A program made the translations under genes and the position numbers. 64,000 nt of DNA from Locusta migratoria (lineage: Eukaryota; Arthropoda; Insecta; Orthoptera; Acrididae), in contig CM048746.1 of NCBI GenBank assembly GCA_026315105.1, forward strand, positions 565,949,940 to 566,013,939, written 5' to 3'. The notes under the pieces are model-generated. The model did not search any database and was not told the DNA's origin. It saw nothing but the letters and a program-made list of their open reading frames with translations. The first letter of the stretch is position 1. Each line of letters begins with the position of its first letter. Shown one piece after another: positions 10,358-21,310 of this stretch.

Positions 10358-10920
10358 TGTCACGCCGGCCCCTTACAGTCCGGCAACAAACACAACACAG
10401 AAGCGGCACGGGTTACAACGCGCACAGGCGCTCTTCCATCGGCCGCGCGCGCCTATAAACATCAACAGAGCGGGTTGTTTACAAGCCGCGCAAGCCGCCT
10501 CTGTGCCGGCGCGGTGGATCTATTGCTGCCGCCGCAACAGGACACACGTGACCAGTCCGTGTTACCACAATTCTGCAGCTAGTATCACATCGCCGCACAC
10601 TGGTTGGCCGGAGTAGTATATTTAAGGACGCGCTCCGACCATCGCCGGCTGTTCTCTTCGCTTCTCGCATGCTGACTACACTGCTGCCTTGGATTGATTA
10701 CGCTGCGACGACCTTACTGGAAGTGTTTACGCTGCCAGATTACTGGCCAGCTGACGGAGATGAAAACTTGTACTTTTGAGAAGCTCTGTAGAAGTTTCTT
10801 CTGTTTTCTGTACTTTCGTGTAATAGGCATGAGCCTTGTTGGTCTTGCCTACATTGCAACTTGTGTAACTTTTGGACAATAAAGTTGTGTTGTGCCAACT
10901 TTCACTTTTGAGTCACAACA
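10358..10920 (+). repeat. gypsy 3' LTR with TATA and polyadenylation signals
   Basis: Begins TGTCACGCCGG and ends AGTCACAACA (TG...CA). A purine-rich GGGACGGGATG precedes it. It carries a TATA-like TATATTTAA at 10617 and AATAAAG at 10879, in the right order for U3, R and U5. Confidence 0.75.
10617..10625 (+). promoter_or_regulatory. TATA-like promoter motif in gypsy LTR
   Basis: TATATTTAA in a GC-rich LTR context, about 260 bp upstream of the AATAAAG signal. Confidence 0.45.
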
Positions 10921-10984
10921 ATTCTCATCTGTATATCCATGGAGCGTGCAAATAAAACTACATAATTGGTTTTTGTCCTTTTTA

Positions 10985-11232
10985 GAAAATTACGCCTGCC
11001 TCTATAGTCTAGAGGACAGTGTGGTGGATGGCAACACAGAGGGCCCTGGTTTGATTCCCGGTCGGGTTGGAGATCTTCTCAGCTCGGAGACTGGGCGTTG
11101 TGTCATCTTCATCATCATCATTGTCACGCAAGTCACCGAAGTGTTGTTAGCTAAAAGGACACACCGGGCAGGCCGAACACGAGCCCAATTGGAGTCTAAT
11201 GCCCATAAATGCCACACGACCATCATCATCAG
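10985..11232 (+). repeat. tRNA-derived SINE, family S5
   Basis: Has a tRNA-like head (TATAGTCTAGAGGACAGTG and B-box-like GGTTTGATTCCCGG) followed by a body containing TGGGCGTTGTGTCATCTTC, ATCATCATCATTGTCACGCA and AAGTCACCGAAGTG. The same body is at 12299-12490. Confidence 0.75.
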
Positions 11233-12298
11233 ACCTTATGAAAAAATTATAGTACAAATCTTTCCATTTGAATGTTTGTGTCAACCAAGTTTGAACAAAA
11301 CTTTGGCACCGTAGCTCACAATGTAGAGCAAAATTTTACCTTGTTCGTCCTCTTCCGAAATGGTCCACATTATTTAAAGTTAAAAATAAATCCATTCTTT
11401 TCCTTTTCAATTTCACCTTTCACACTTTATATTAAATAATAATCGATTTTTTAATATACAATGTTTCCCACAGATCTGCATCTAGTGAGTCAGTACGTCC
11501 ACATGCAATACATCTTCCGGAAGACGAAAACCAAATGTCGTAAAAGTTTTTCGATGTTATTATTGTAGCTGAAAGCCGTTTCAATTCCCGATATAGTCAG
11601 CACAATCACTATTTTTCTTTACTTAAATACACAGATTTATACTCACTCTAATATTTATACTTCTCTTTCAGTGTAGAAAAGTCACTCGGTCCATATGAGC
11701 TGAAAATTCTTAACAAGACGACCCAAACTGGCAAGCCATGAACGTTTCAAAAACGGTTGCGTTTACATGGGCACTCAAATACATTATTGATTTGGTAATC
11801 CGCTTTCCTGAAGCGAATTTCCAGAATCGATTTTGGAGAGTTTACGTGACCAACCAATAGCGAAATTGGGAAATCAGTTTACCAAATCTAATTTTGGGAT
11901 CCCATTTGTGACTGCTTCTGAACTGCGCTCAACAACCTCGACTGCTGCTGCCTCACCGTACAGATGACACTCCGATCAGCTAACTAGAATCTCTGATTTT
12001 GTGCGCGCGCTTGTAACAGCAACGCAAAAATATCCTCCACGTTCACAGATATTCAATACTAAAGTACTTTCCTTTTCAGCCCCTAAAAGACCTTTCACTG
12101 GTTACAGCTATTCGTTAACAACAAGTTAGTTTCACTCAAGCACCAATGACTATGCGTCCTTATTGCGATACATAAAATGTGTCCTCCAGCTATACCCAGC
12201 CATGACAGATCCTTTTAAAGTCACCTTTACCACATTAAAACACCACCATCGCTAGGGTACAGAGATCTGCTTCATCTCTTGCGGATTATTTTTAGTCT
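11233..12298. other. no recognisable gene
   Basis: AT-rich sequence with no open frame of note and no motif I recognise. Confidence 0.45.
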
Positions 12299-12490
12299 TC
12301 CAATCCACTGTCAGCCTCGCTGATCGCCATTCGAGAGGCCTGGATTCGATTACCCATAGAGGACTGCGCGTTGTATGTTTGTCCTCATCATCACTTTCAA
12401 CATCGTCGACAAGCAAGTCGCCGAAGTGGCGTCAGCAAAAACAATCGGCGACAATAATGGGGATATCCTAGCCAATAAAAGCCACATTAT
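12299..12490 (+). repeat. tRNA-derived SINE, family S5, diverged
   Basis: B-box-like GGATTCGATTACCC followed by the S5 body GGACTGCGCGTTGTATG, TCCTCATCATCACTTTC and CAAGTCGCCGAAGTGGCGTC. Confidence 0.7.
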
Positions 12491-13396
12491 CGTTTAATTA
12501 CTTCATTGAACTTCCTTCTCCTGTGTGTTACGATGAGACTGCACTTGAAGGTACCATATTAATGAACAAAGTAGTGTGGATTTAATTAATTGGTAGTGCG
12601 GTCGATAAGCTGGCTACGTCGTAAAATTTTATTTCAGGTCACACTTCAACTACTGTATGACTTAAATCACGCGTTTAGGGCCTATCCATCAGCAGATTTG
12701 CATCTGCTTTGTGAAGACAGCCACACGAATACAAATCTATGGATTTTGAAGACGTTATTTGTTATGCATATATATGCAGTCTCCTTCCACGACTTTATGT
12801 TGCATTTACGATGTAAAATAGGGTGGACTAATACTGAAAGGTATCAGTTTTACATGGGCTTAATGAAAATTGCCATATGAAAGGTATCATTATTAAGTGG
12901 GCTGAATAAAAATTGAATATTTACATTGAATAAAAATGGAACTAAAATGTGTATCTTTTAAATTGTACCCTGACAACTCATTTGAAATGTGTGACAACTT
13001 CATTTAGTTAGTCAAGAATGAGGTAAGGCTTTTATGCGCAGAAGTAGCAGATCGTGAAAGTGATTACTCCGTTGTTCTTTTTATCGAATTTATTGCCCTG
13101 TTCTTGCGCTTACCTCCAAGTTGGATAACGCATTCAATTCTCTTGGATGAATTACAGGAACAACAGATGCTAAGGCGGCAGCAGCAGCAGGCAAAATCAT
13201 AAATAAATAGATAATTCCTGTATGGAAAGAGCAATGTGTCCGAAAGTATACTGATTCAAAATCGGATTTAAATTTTAAAAAATCACATGCAAAGGTAAGA
13301 AGTCACTAACTACGTCAATTAAATGATGTAGACTGATACATCTTTTAGTTTTAAGAAAGGGTCCTATATTGACTTTCAAGCAAAATTTTACACTTA

Positions 13397-13397
<1 letters not shown>
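12491..13397. other. no recognisable gene
   Basis: The 96-residue plus frame at 12590-12880 has no recognisable domain and no supporting codon pattern. Confidence 0.4.

Positions 13398-13428
<31 letters not shown>
13398..13428 (+). repeat. poly-A tract, about 31 nt
   Basis: An uninterrupted A run. No LINE or processed-gene sequence was recognised immediately upstream, so its origin is unknown. Confidence 0.9.
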
Positions 13429-13430
<2 letters not shown>

Positions 13431-14533
13431 ATGGCATTGAGAATTCTTTTCAACAGTTTATAAAGAAAATCAACAATACAAAATTTGGATATAACGTTAC
13501 CCTAACAATGACAAAATGGGGCCAAAGCACGCTTTTATTTGATATCTAAATTGCCATTACGAAATTTCTTATGCTTTCTTATGCTGGCGAATATTTACGT
13601 CCATGTTCTCCTTCCCCAAAATCTTAATAACAGAGTTCGCTTACAAGAAGCTGCTTACAGAATACTGCCACAGCAGACTCCTCATACCGACTGCTCCAGT
13701 CAGACTCAACATACCGACAGTTGCAGACTCCTCATACTAACTGCTACAGAGAGACTCGCTACAATCTCTGCTCCCAGCGATAATAGTATCTCCAAAGATA
13801 CAAAGTATAAAAGTATGTTGGAAAACTTACATGGAATCAAAAATATAAAATTAAATATACTAACAATGCCAAAATACATAAAATTTACGTCGAATCGAAA
13901 ATATAAAATTAAACATAGGAATCTTACAAGTAATGCAGAAATCCCGAAAGTTTACTCGCAAAAAATATGTTACGTTCATGAAACTTACGAATTTTAATAC
14001 TTCTGTTTGAGTGTAAGACATTATGCTCTCATAGTACAAAAATGGTTATATCAATGAATGAATGTTATACCTGCATAACTAGTACAAAATTGTATACCAC
14101 TGCTAAGAATTTCCTGCTTTTCATTTATGCCAGGCATTCTGATATAATGAAATGGCGGCGAGAGGAACGTACCATCATTTGTTTAAAATTTACTAATTTT
14201 TCTCACATAACAAACTCACTGTTCAGTTTTAATCACCTATATCTCTTGTTGAAAACACATGTCTGTTAGTATACATCAATTACGTAAGTTAATTACGAAT
14301 GTTAAAAATACTACCATACTGTTTTTTATTATCACAGCTGATATTCGTGAACAACTTCGGTTTTTGTTAGAACCGTTTATCTATAACTGAAACATCCCCA
14401 ATTGGAAACTCAATAATATAGAGCAGTTTATATATGATAATCTAAAGCCAACAGCAATTTATTGTAATTTTTAAGACCGCACGTTTCTTGCCTTATATTA
14501 ATTTGGATAGGTGTCTGTTAATAGCTTCAGTAT
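13429..14533. other. no recognised gene; short degenerate minisatellite at 13670-13755
   Basis: The 152-residue plus frame at 13539-13997 spans about three imperfect copies of a ~25-30 bp unit (CAGACTCCTCATAC, CAGACTCAACATACCGACAG). The rest is AT-rich with lysine and isoleucine codons. No domain is recognised. Confidence 0.5.
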
Positions 14534-14888
14534 CTTTCATAAAGTGAATTTTTAACCAAAAGCTGTTTATTTAATCAACTTTATTATCAACCGGTTTCAG
14601 CCATAGACCATTATCAACAGATACAAGTTTTTAAAGAACTTTAGGGATATACGCAATAGAAACTCACATCTTATTCATAACAACCATAGAACGTAAATAC
14701 GTTAAGATTAGAATGTGTTTTATGTGTAACGTCAGGTATAAAATTTACTTATGAGGAGTTCTGATAACCTTGTAGGTAGTTTTCATTACATACTAACTGA
14801 AAACCCGGCGTTTCCTTGGTATATATTTATTCCAGTCTTAAGTTAGTCCATATCTCCTTTGCATTCCTCTCTGTCCACGATTCTCTTT

Positions 14889-14970
<82 letters not shown>

Positions 14971-15946
14971 CTCCCTCCACCGTCCCCCCTCTCTCAGTTC
15001 ATCTCCTCATCTCCCCTCTCTCTACTCATATCTCGCCACCCCCTCTCTGCCTATCTCCATCTTCCCCTTTCTCTGCCTCACCTCCTCTTCTCTGTCCAAC
15101 TTCTCCTCCACTTTCTCAGTCCATTTCCTCCTCCATCTGTTAACAGTTACATGTCTCTGTTAATTTTCATGGTGATCAGTGAAGTGGTTGCACGGTACCC
15201 TCAACCATGGACCATATGAAATTTTACGATGTTGACGTTCCTCCACTTTGAAGGTTAAGTGTAGATATTTCGTCAAGATCTGAATAAAACCGTAGATATT
15301 GTCAAATTTCATAGGTAAGGTACCCTCTGCAATGTACCATACAAAATTTTACGTAGTATTGTCTTTCTTCTTGTTTGAAGATTGTGTGCAAAATTTAATC
15401 GCAATGGTATTAATGATACGGCTGCGCATAAAATGTGAACAAACATGATGCGGTAGTTTCTTCTACGTCTCAGTGTTTATGACGTCATATCTCATAAACT
15501 ATAATTAGTACAATGAAATTATTTTGTAGTTACATTCATTGGCACAAAAGATTACTATTTGCAAAATATGTTTCGAATGAATTAAGTACCAAAGAAGTAA
15601 TAAATTTAAACGTCAGTCACAAAACGGCAGTTTCCCACGAGTCTCAATGTTCGTTATGTCTTATCTTCTGAACTATATCTCGTTCAGTGACACAATTATG
15701 CCTATAACCATCATGAAAGTCAAGCGATGTGTTCACAAAGTTTGATCGCAATCGTGTGTACGGTATGGCCATGCATTAAATACGAACAAAAAGGCAAACA
15801 AACAAACATTAATTTTATATATTAGATTTCCTTAAACTGTTTTAAAAAATTTGTATCTATTTATGATAATCTGCGATTGAAACTGGTCGATAAGAAAACT
15901 GATTAAATAAACGGCTAGTGGTTAAAAATTCTTTTTTATGAAATGT
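14534..15946. mobile_element. 1.4 kb non-autonomous element with long terminal inverted repeats
   Basis: The left end (14534-14645) and the reverse complement of the right end (about 15830-15946) share TTCATAAA..GAATTTTTAACC, a GTTTATTTAATCA block, a CTTATC-ACC-GTTTCA block and GATACAA.TTTTTAAA. This gives roughly 110 bp inverted ends at about 75-80% identity by eye. The interior holds a long (CT)n tract and anonymous AT-rich sequence with internally repetitive phrases such as TTTGATCGCAATCG near 15750. No transposase frame is recognised. Superfamily not assigned. Confidence 0.65.
14892..14966 (+). repeat. (CT)n microsatellite
   Basis: About 37 uninterrupted CT units, followed by a diffuse CT/CCT-rich region to about 15140. 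The serine/leucine frames over it are repeat artefacts. Confidence 0.95.
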
Positions 15947-16799
15947 CTTGCCGTCAGTCTTACTTCTTCCTACAATTGTCATCTCAAACTGCATGATTCC
16001 AGAGAGGTACCCTTACAATGAAAAGACTAACTAAGATTCGTCCAAGTTTTCTATGCTCGACCACATCATTTGTGTGGGTAGCGTATCCAAATGACGCAGT
16101 GCTCGCTCCGTCACACATTTTGTGCTCGCTTACTCGGCCATGCAAGCACATGGAAGTAACGCTAAGAGGAGACTGAGGTATGGATAAAAGGGAATGGCAC
16201 TGTAGACTTCAGCTGAACTACTCGTTGAAACCAGGGGCATCTAGTTTTTGCCATGACACTCTGGCCAGTGTGTTATAGCACTTCTGTATTTACAGTCACT
16301 CAGTGTAAAATATTCATAATTAACGCTCACAAATTGGGTGTTTCAAAGCTTTTGTTTAAATTGTCAGAAAAGTAATACGCCGCAGTTCTTCTGTTTAATG
16401 CAAAATTACAAATAACTATGCCAATATTCAGCGTGTACGATATAATTAGTTATTTCGGTAATAATTGTGTGTAAAATTGCAAAAGTGAGATAATTATTTA
16501 GATACACTTCTAGTCAACTAAACGTTTTATTGAGTGATGCAAATTTACGGCTGCAGTTGTTATTTCAGTTTGTAATTGAAACGTTCACACAAAGGCGGTA
16601 TCACAAACTGTCAACAAGAAGCTATTTTAACGTAACTAGTTGCAGATTCAAGACAATACGACTAATATTCATACGTTACGTTATATTGGTTGATGTATGG
16701 GAGACAAATTTAACATTATCAGAATTTGTATGCTGCCTAGTGCTATATGAAGATTTGTCGTTAGTGTGTTTTGGTTTGAAGTGAAAAAAGGTAAACAGT
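15947..16799. other. no recognisable gene
   Basis: Anonymous AT-rich sequence; the 84-residue frame at 16530-16784 has no recognisable motif. Confidence 0.4.
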
Positions 16800-16962
16800 T
16801 TGAGCCGCAGTGAAATGACCGAAAGCTCTAAGGCACCTTGCTGCGGAACGCACTGTTGCTCACCGTCGGGGATTCGTGTCCTCCCTCGGGCATTTATGTG
16901 TGTGCTACCCTTAGCATGAGTTTAGTTTGTAAGCCGAGGGACTGAAAAATTTGAAGGGATCA
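16800..16962 (+). repeat. SINE S1, diverged
   Basis: Head: GAAAGCTCTAAGGCACCTTG, CTGCGGAACGCACTGTTGCT, CCGTCGGGGATTCGTGTCCT. Tail: TTAGTTTGTAAGCCGAGGGA. B box degraded. Confidence 0.7.
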
Positions 16963-18384
16963 GAGGGGATTACAGCCATGGGAAACTATTTGCCATTTAC
17001 CATTAATGATATCCAAATAAAGTATTACAGCAGTTTCACAGTGAATCTAGAACATGTGTTACTCGCCGGAAGAAAGAAACATAGGCTTCTCATTCCTCCT
17101 CGTATAAGTAAAAAGAAGAGACAGTAACTTTCAATGTTGTACAATGTAATGAATTTGAGCCATTCTAATTCTAAATCGAATTGCACATCCATGTTACAAT
17201 TTCCTTTCAGTGCTGGTATCCACATCTTATTTAACAAACATTTGTAAAAGTAATCGTGAAGCAATGTAAAAATCATAGGCGCTATATCGTTGTATTAAAA
17301 AAATTTAAAAATTAATTACATAAAAATTTGTTTGGATAAAGCTTTTAAATGACGCCAGTTATGACACCTTTTCTGGATACCTCCCTCTGCGAAGTGTAAC
17401 AAAGTTGATATCTTTGTATTTCGTTCATGTTGTAGCAAAACATAATCTTGAATGGCCCCTGCATTTACATAAATTATGCAAAAGCATTCTATTTCTCGGA
17501 TAGTTTAAGTTATGCCACAAAACAAATGTGTGTCTTTTCCTATTTGCATAATTTAATGTTGTCATCCACTGAAAACTTGATTTTGGTTTCCTTTTTGCCA
17601 ACTCAATATGGTTTGGGAAATCTGATATCGTCTAAGAGAAAAATGCACTGTACTTCAAGTAATGAATAAGACCAAACAATCCTTCAATAAACTAAACGTA
17701 GCTAATATTAAACAAGCCCACAACTACGATGTTTTGATCGGATCAAGGCGGATGCCACCGAATAGTTTGGTCACAGATGTGACGCGAGATCGTCTACGTA
17801 AGGGATTCCAGACTTCCCGATATAAGTGATTTTGGAATCTACGTCCCGTGTCCCGCCTAAATGTCTCGCGAAACCTACATTTATACCAGTTCTTAATGTT
17901 AATCTTGTATTAAGTTCTTGTTTTGCTATATGCCTTCATTGGCTGCGGGTAGTTTCATTGAGGGGACTTGAGAAATTGCTGAAACCGTAGGATACGAAGA
18001 TAGTCACTACCGCAGTAATATTTATTATCTTGCTAACTCTTTTCAAATGAAAAGTTCACGCCGTGTAGCAACTTGATATGATCCAATCTGAAAATTCGGC
18101 ACGGAGTGACACGCGTCGTTGAGAAATAAAATTTTATTAATGGCACAGGGATGCACGTTTTTGTTTTCATTGAACTGAAAATATTGTCGCTGTACCAGGC
18201 CATGGTGTGGAGGAACGTGACAACAATCGTTTCGCTCAACCAGTGTTTCCACAAGCAAGACATCGCGGCAATTTTCGCCGGTGTCGACAGTCAAATGTAA
18301 CACATTAAACCGGTCCAGCACTACTATAGTAGAGCACTCGAACAGTATTGAAAGAAGAGTAGTCAATACGTGACGTGATAATGT
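16963..18384. other. no recognisable gene
   Basis: Overlapping short frames on both strands (17025-17276 minus, 17448-17669 plus, 18043-18384 minus) show no family resemblance. Confidence 0.4.
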
Positions 18385-18520
18385 TCCAATGTTTGTAAAC
18401 CAATGGCACCAGAGTGCTATAGTCATTAGTCCCAGGACTTACAAACAACTCAAACTAACCTAAAGATAGGAATCAAACCTTCGACGGCGAGCAGTCGTCT
18501 TAGTACGCTCGGGCACTCGA
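18385..18520 (-). repeat. SINE S1, partial
   Basis: The plus strand reads CAATGTTTGTAAACCAATGG, a GTCATTAGTCCCAGGACTTA block, AACTCAAACTAACCTAAAGA, then CGACGGCGAGCAGTCGTC: a reversed S1 with a truncated head. Confidence 0.65.
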
Positions 18521-18689
18521 ACACGGCAGTGATGTGAGTCTCTCTGGGAGTGATAGTGGATACAACCGAAAAGAAAGAGTTTTCGGACGTTTTAGAAGGC
18601 AAATGTCCTTTAATACTACCATGGTCGCGTACGGTCTCACAGATACATATTCCCGGAATAAGCAACATCTTATATATTAAAAGAATCTA

Positions 18690-19270
18690 CGAAAACAAAA
18701 ATCAGTCGGCCAGACCAAGCTATCCTGCTGATTTCCTTCATTTTTCTTTTAAACGAAATGTATTCGTCCACAGATTTGTCATCAAGTATGATCACAATTT
18801 ACACAACTTTCGCCTTCGTTTTTTAAACTAATAACGCGATTTCCTTCTGTATGTTTCTTATGAGGATGTCCTTGCTGTAAACTACAGTCGGTCAGGCCAT
18901 TATATCCGACCGATATGCTTCATTTTTACTTTAAACGAAAGGTATTCATTCGCATATCTGTTATCAACTATCGGAATTACGTCTCTTCAAATGTTCAAAT
19001 GTTTCTAATCCTATGAGACCAAACTACGTTGGTCATCAGTCCGTAGTCTTACAAACTACTTAAACTAAGTTAAACTAACCTAAGGACAACACACACATCC
19101 TTTCCCGAGGGAGGATTCAAACCTCCGACGCGGGAGGCCTCGCGATCCGTAACGTGGCGCTCCAGACCGCTCGGCTACTCCATCGCTGCTAATTAAGTCT
19201 CTCCATCCTTTATTTTTATTTAAACCCGGTATTCTTCTGTCCTCGTATTGAATATTTTAATCGGTTTGTT
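18690..19270 (+). repeat. degenerate direct repeat (~185 bp period, 2-3 copies) interrupted by a SINE
   Basis: The block at about 18700-18800 (CAGTCGGCCAGACC, CTTCATTTTTCTTTTAAACG, GTATTCGTCC) recurs at about 18887-18980 (CAGTCGGTCAGGCC, CTTCATTTTTACTTTAAACG, GTATTCATTC). It partly recurs at about 19200-19245 after the SINE. Confidence 0.5.
18988..19192 (-). repeat. SINE S1, near full length
   Basis: Reversed S1 with CAAATGTTCAAATGTTTCTA, TTGGTCATCAGTCCGTAGTC, TTAAACTAACCTAAGGACAA, a head with CAAACCTCCGACGCGG, and CGCTCGGCTACTCCATCGC. Confidence 0.85.
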
Positions 19271-20255
19271 TTTCGATATCTTAGGTAAAAAGGTACGTAC
19301 TTCTTTTTGACCTATCAACACTCAGAGCATTAAGCTCTTCATTTGTGCTTTCAAACAGTTGCATTGATTGATTCTGAAGAAATCTATGCATGAACATTCA
19401 ACTTTACTTCTATTTTTCCCAACTAATGGTGCAAAATATTCGGGCGGATCCTCTAGTTCTATTATTATTATTCATAAAATGAATGTTCAGTTGCTACTAT
19501 TGTAATACTTACATGTTTTCCCCTCGTTTAGTTTACTTATTCACTGCAACGTCTGATGTTAATTAAAGCTAACGATGCAACGTTGACCCTGTATCTCACA
19601 GATACAAAGCGACCACCAATCTTCCTCCTACTGACGCAACCCCTGCAGTGTTAATTAACAGCATTGAAAATGACATGGATAAACTGTTTTGTGCTATTTG
19701 TTGTTGTTGTTGTTTAGAGGGGACTAGACTGCACGGTCATCAGTCTGTGCTATTTGTAAGTCTGCATTTTCAGTCGACCAGGACTTCATAAATGAAATTG
19801 CGATAGTTTCTAACAGGAAAACTGATTCGTATTTTCCCACCAAGTGTATGGGTGACAGTGAAATAGTGCTGGCGGCTAAAGAGAGAACGTTCGCTTTTCA
19901 CTTAGTATTTTAAAGAACAAGGAGTATCACTTATTAAACTTATAGAAGTCTTATTTTGTATTCCGCATAAAAAAACAGTGAAGCAGAGCGTATATCGTCC
20001 TTCGTAATTGCAGTTTGGACAAAAAGGCGAAATCCCATGGACGTTGACTCGCTGAAAGCTCTATTTACAGTAAAACAGCATTTCAGCGACTACAATTTTG
20101 AGGATTTTTGGACGTCCTTTTAGAAAACCATAAAACTTCTATTGCGATTCAAGGATCAGCAAAATAGAGCTACGAAACCGAGCAGGTGCAGCAACATTAG
20201 CTCCTATCAGTGAAGCAACTGGAAATACCATTAGCCGTCCTCAAAGTGAGTATAT
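19271..20255. other. no recognised gene; short LINE/SINE-like scrap at 19700-19750
   Basis: TTGTTGTTGTTTAGAGGGGA followed by GGTCATCAGTC at 19703-19745 resembles the 5' edge of the RTE-like LINE at 38392. Otherwise anonymous. Confidence 0.4.
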
Positions 20256-20437
20256 ACGAGGGTTGGAACTTAAATAGTGGCATAACTACTGTGGAGACAC
20301 TATTCAAAGGGATCTACTATTGTCGCTGATAGCACACGTACTAAACATATCTACTTCACCTCCAAGAAAATGGACTTGCCCATCCACGTCACCGGCATGC
20401 GCACAGTCGAGGGAGCGAGCGGGCTAAGTAATGTAAT

Positions 20438-20635
20438 AAATGTTCAAATGTTTGTATAGCTTATGGGACTTAACTGCGGAGTCATCAGTCCCTAAACTTA
20501 CAAACTACTTATGAACTACCTACTACTAAGGACGGCACAAATATCCATGCCCGAGGGGGGGATTCGAAACCCCGACCGTAGCGACCGTGCAGACCGTGGC
20601 TGACACATCGCGGACCACTCGGCCACTCGGTGTCA
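20438..20635 (-). repeat. SINE S2 inside the mariner leader
   Basis: Reversed S2: AAATGTTCAAATGTTTGTAT, GGGACTTAACTGCGGAGTCA, GGACGGCACAAATATCCATG, CCCGAGGGGGGGATTCGAAA, then the tRNA-like head. Clear target duplications were not found. Confidence 0.85.
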
Positions 20636-20654
20636 CTATGTTTTTGAAACAAGA

Positions 20655-21065
20655 ACAACGTAGTTGTATCAAGATTGAATGTCGTACAGCACGACAGTGT
20701 CATCAAGGTCTTCAAGAGGCGTGCGGGGAATCGGTATTGCCGTACTGAACAGTGACCCATTGGGTAAAAGCATACAACGAAAATCGGCAAACTGCGACAG
20801 ACATCCATGGGCAGATTGTCCTAGTGTCTCTGAAGAAGACGTGCATACTGTTGCCGCGTTAGTGGACAGTGTTCCACGCCAGACGATTCGAGAGATCGCT
20901 TATGAAACTGGGTTAGCGCATACGACTGTGCTTCGCATCGTGAAGGAACGCCTGGGATACGAAAAATCGCATCGCGATGGGTATTACTGTTCTTCATTGA
21001 AGCATCACTTGTGACCAGCTTGCGAAAGAAGTGGCATCATTTTCTGCGAGCGCATACAGCGCAAG
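20655..21065 (+). pseudogene. mariner transposase N-terminal (paired-type HTH) remnant
   Basis: In one frame 20660-20790 reads TARQCHQGLQEACGESVLPY, VTHWVKAYNENRQTATDIHG (the first helix-turn-helix). In the frame of the 20679-21014 ORF it continues PSVSEEDVHTVAALVDSVPR, QTIREIAYETGLAHTTVLRI (the second helix-turn-helix). A frameshift near 20810 separates them. The product would bind mariner ends if intact, but it has no catalytic domain. The family is recognised from the SVSEEDV..VR and HTTVLRI..E.L motifs. Confidence 0.8.
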
Positions 21066-21310
21066 GTGAGGCTGCTCCCTACGGTCGATAGGACTGGGAA
21101 GTACTGCACCATCCATCATATTCCCCGACGTTAAGTTGTTGCGACTTTGATTTGATTCCGAAATGAAGGAATCACTTCGAGGTATTCCTTCATCTTCGGA
21201 ATCCAGAAATTCTGACCATCAATAGAAGCAGCTCTGCTAACGTATACTAAGACTTCCACGTCGCTGGCATCGGGTTCTGCATAGCGCTGGTAACTACTTC
21301 AAAGTAGAGA

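Larger units (their letters stand above)
9732..10920 (+). mobile_element. Ty3/gypsy retrotransposon remnant with complete 3' LTR
   Basis: A partial 5' LTR copy (9732 to about 9815) repeats the start of the LTR at 10358 (TGTCACG, CGGCCCCTTACAGTCCGG, CACAACACAGAAGCGGCACG). Between them is only the C-terminal tail of a gypsy integrase, so most of the element has been deleted. The bases flanking the two ends (ATTTT before 9732, ATTCT after 10920) fit a 5 bp target duplication with one mismatch. Confidence 0.75.
20256..21310 (+). mobile_element. mariner-family element, internally deleted, split by a SINE
   Basis: Starts after TA with ACGAGGGTTGGAACTTAAAT, a typical mariner terminal repeat. A reversed S2 SINE (20438-20635) interrupts the 5' leader. 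The transposase N-terminus is at about 20660-21060. A C-terminal piece around 21110-21300 reads CDFDLIPKMKESLRGI-like in a shifted frame, then SLASGSA. The D,D-containing catalytic middle is missing, and no matching right terminal repeat was found. Confidence 0.75.

Noticed and set aside
10206..10616. Second open frame overlapping the gypsy tail
   Set aside because: It runs from integrase-tail sequence into the LTR and is out of frame with the VRHQNQLR motif.
13539..13997. 152-codon open frame as a host gene
   Set aside because: Covers a small degenerate minisatellite and AT-rich filler; no motif and no splice-like context supporting it.
14816..15163. Long serine/leucine-rich open frames
   Set aside because: Produced by the (CT)n microsatellite and its CT-rich flank; no real protein signal.
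18690..19270. CRISPR-like or satellite array
   Set aside because: Only two to three degenerate copies, long period, eukaryotic context; no regular short repeats and spacers.
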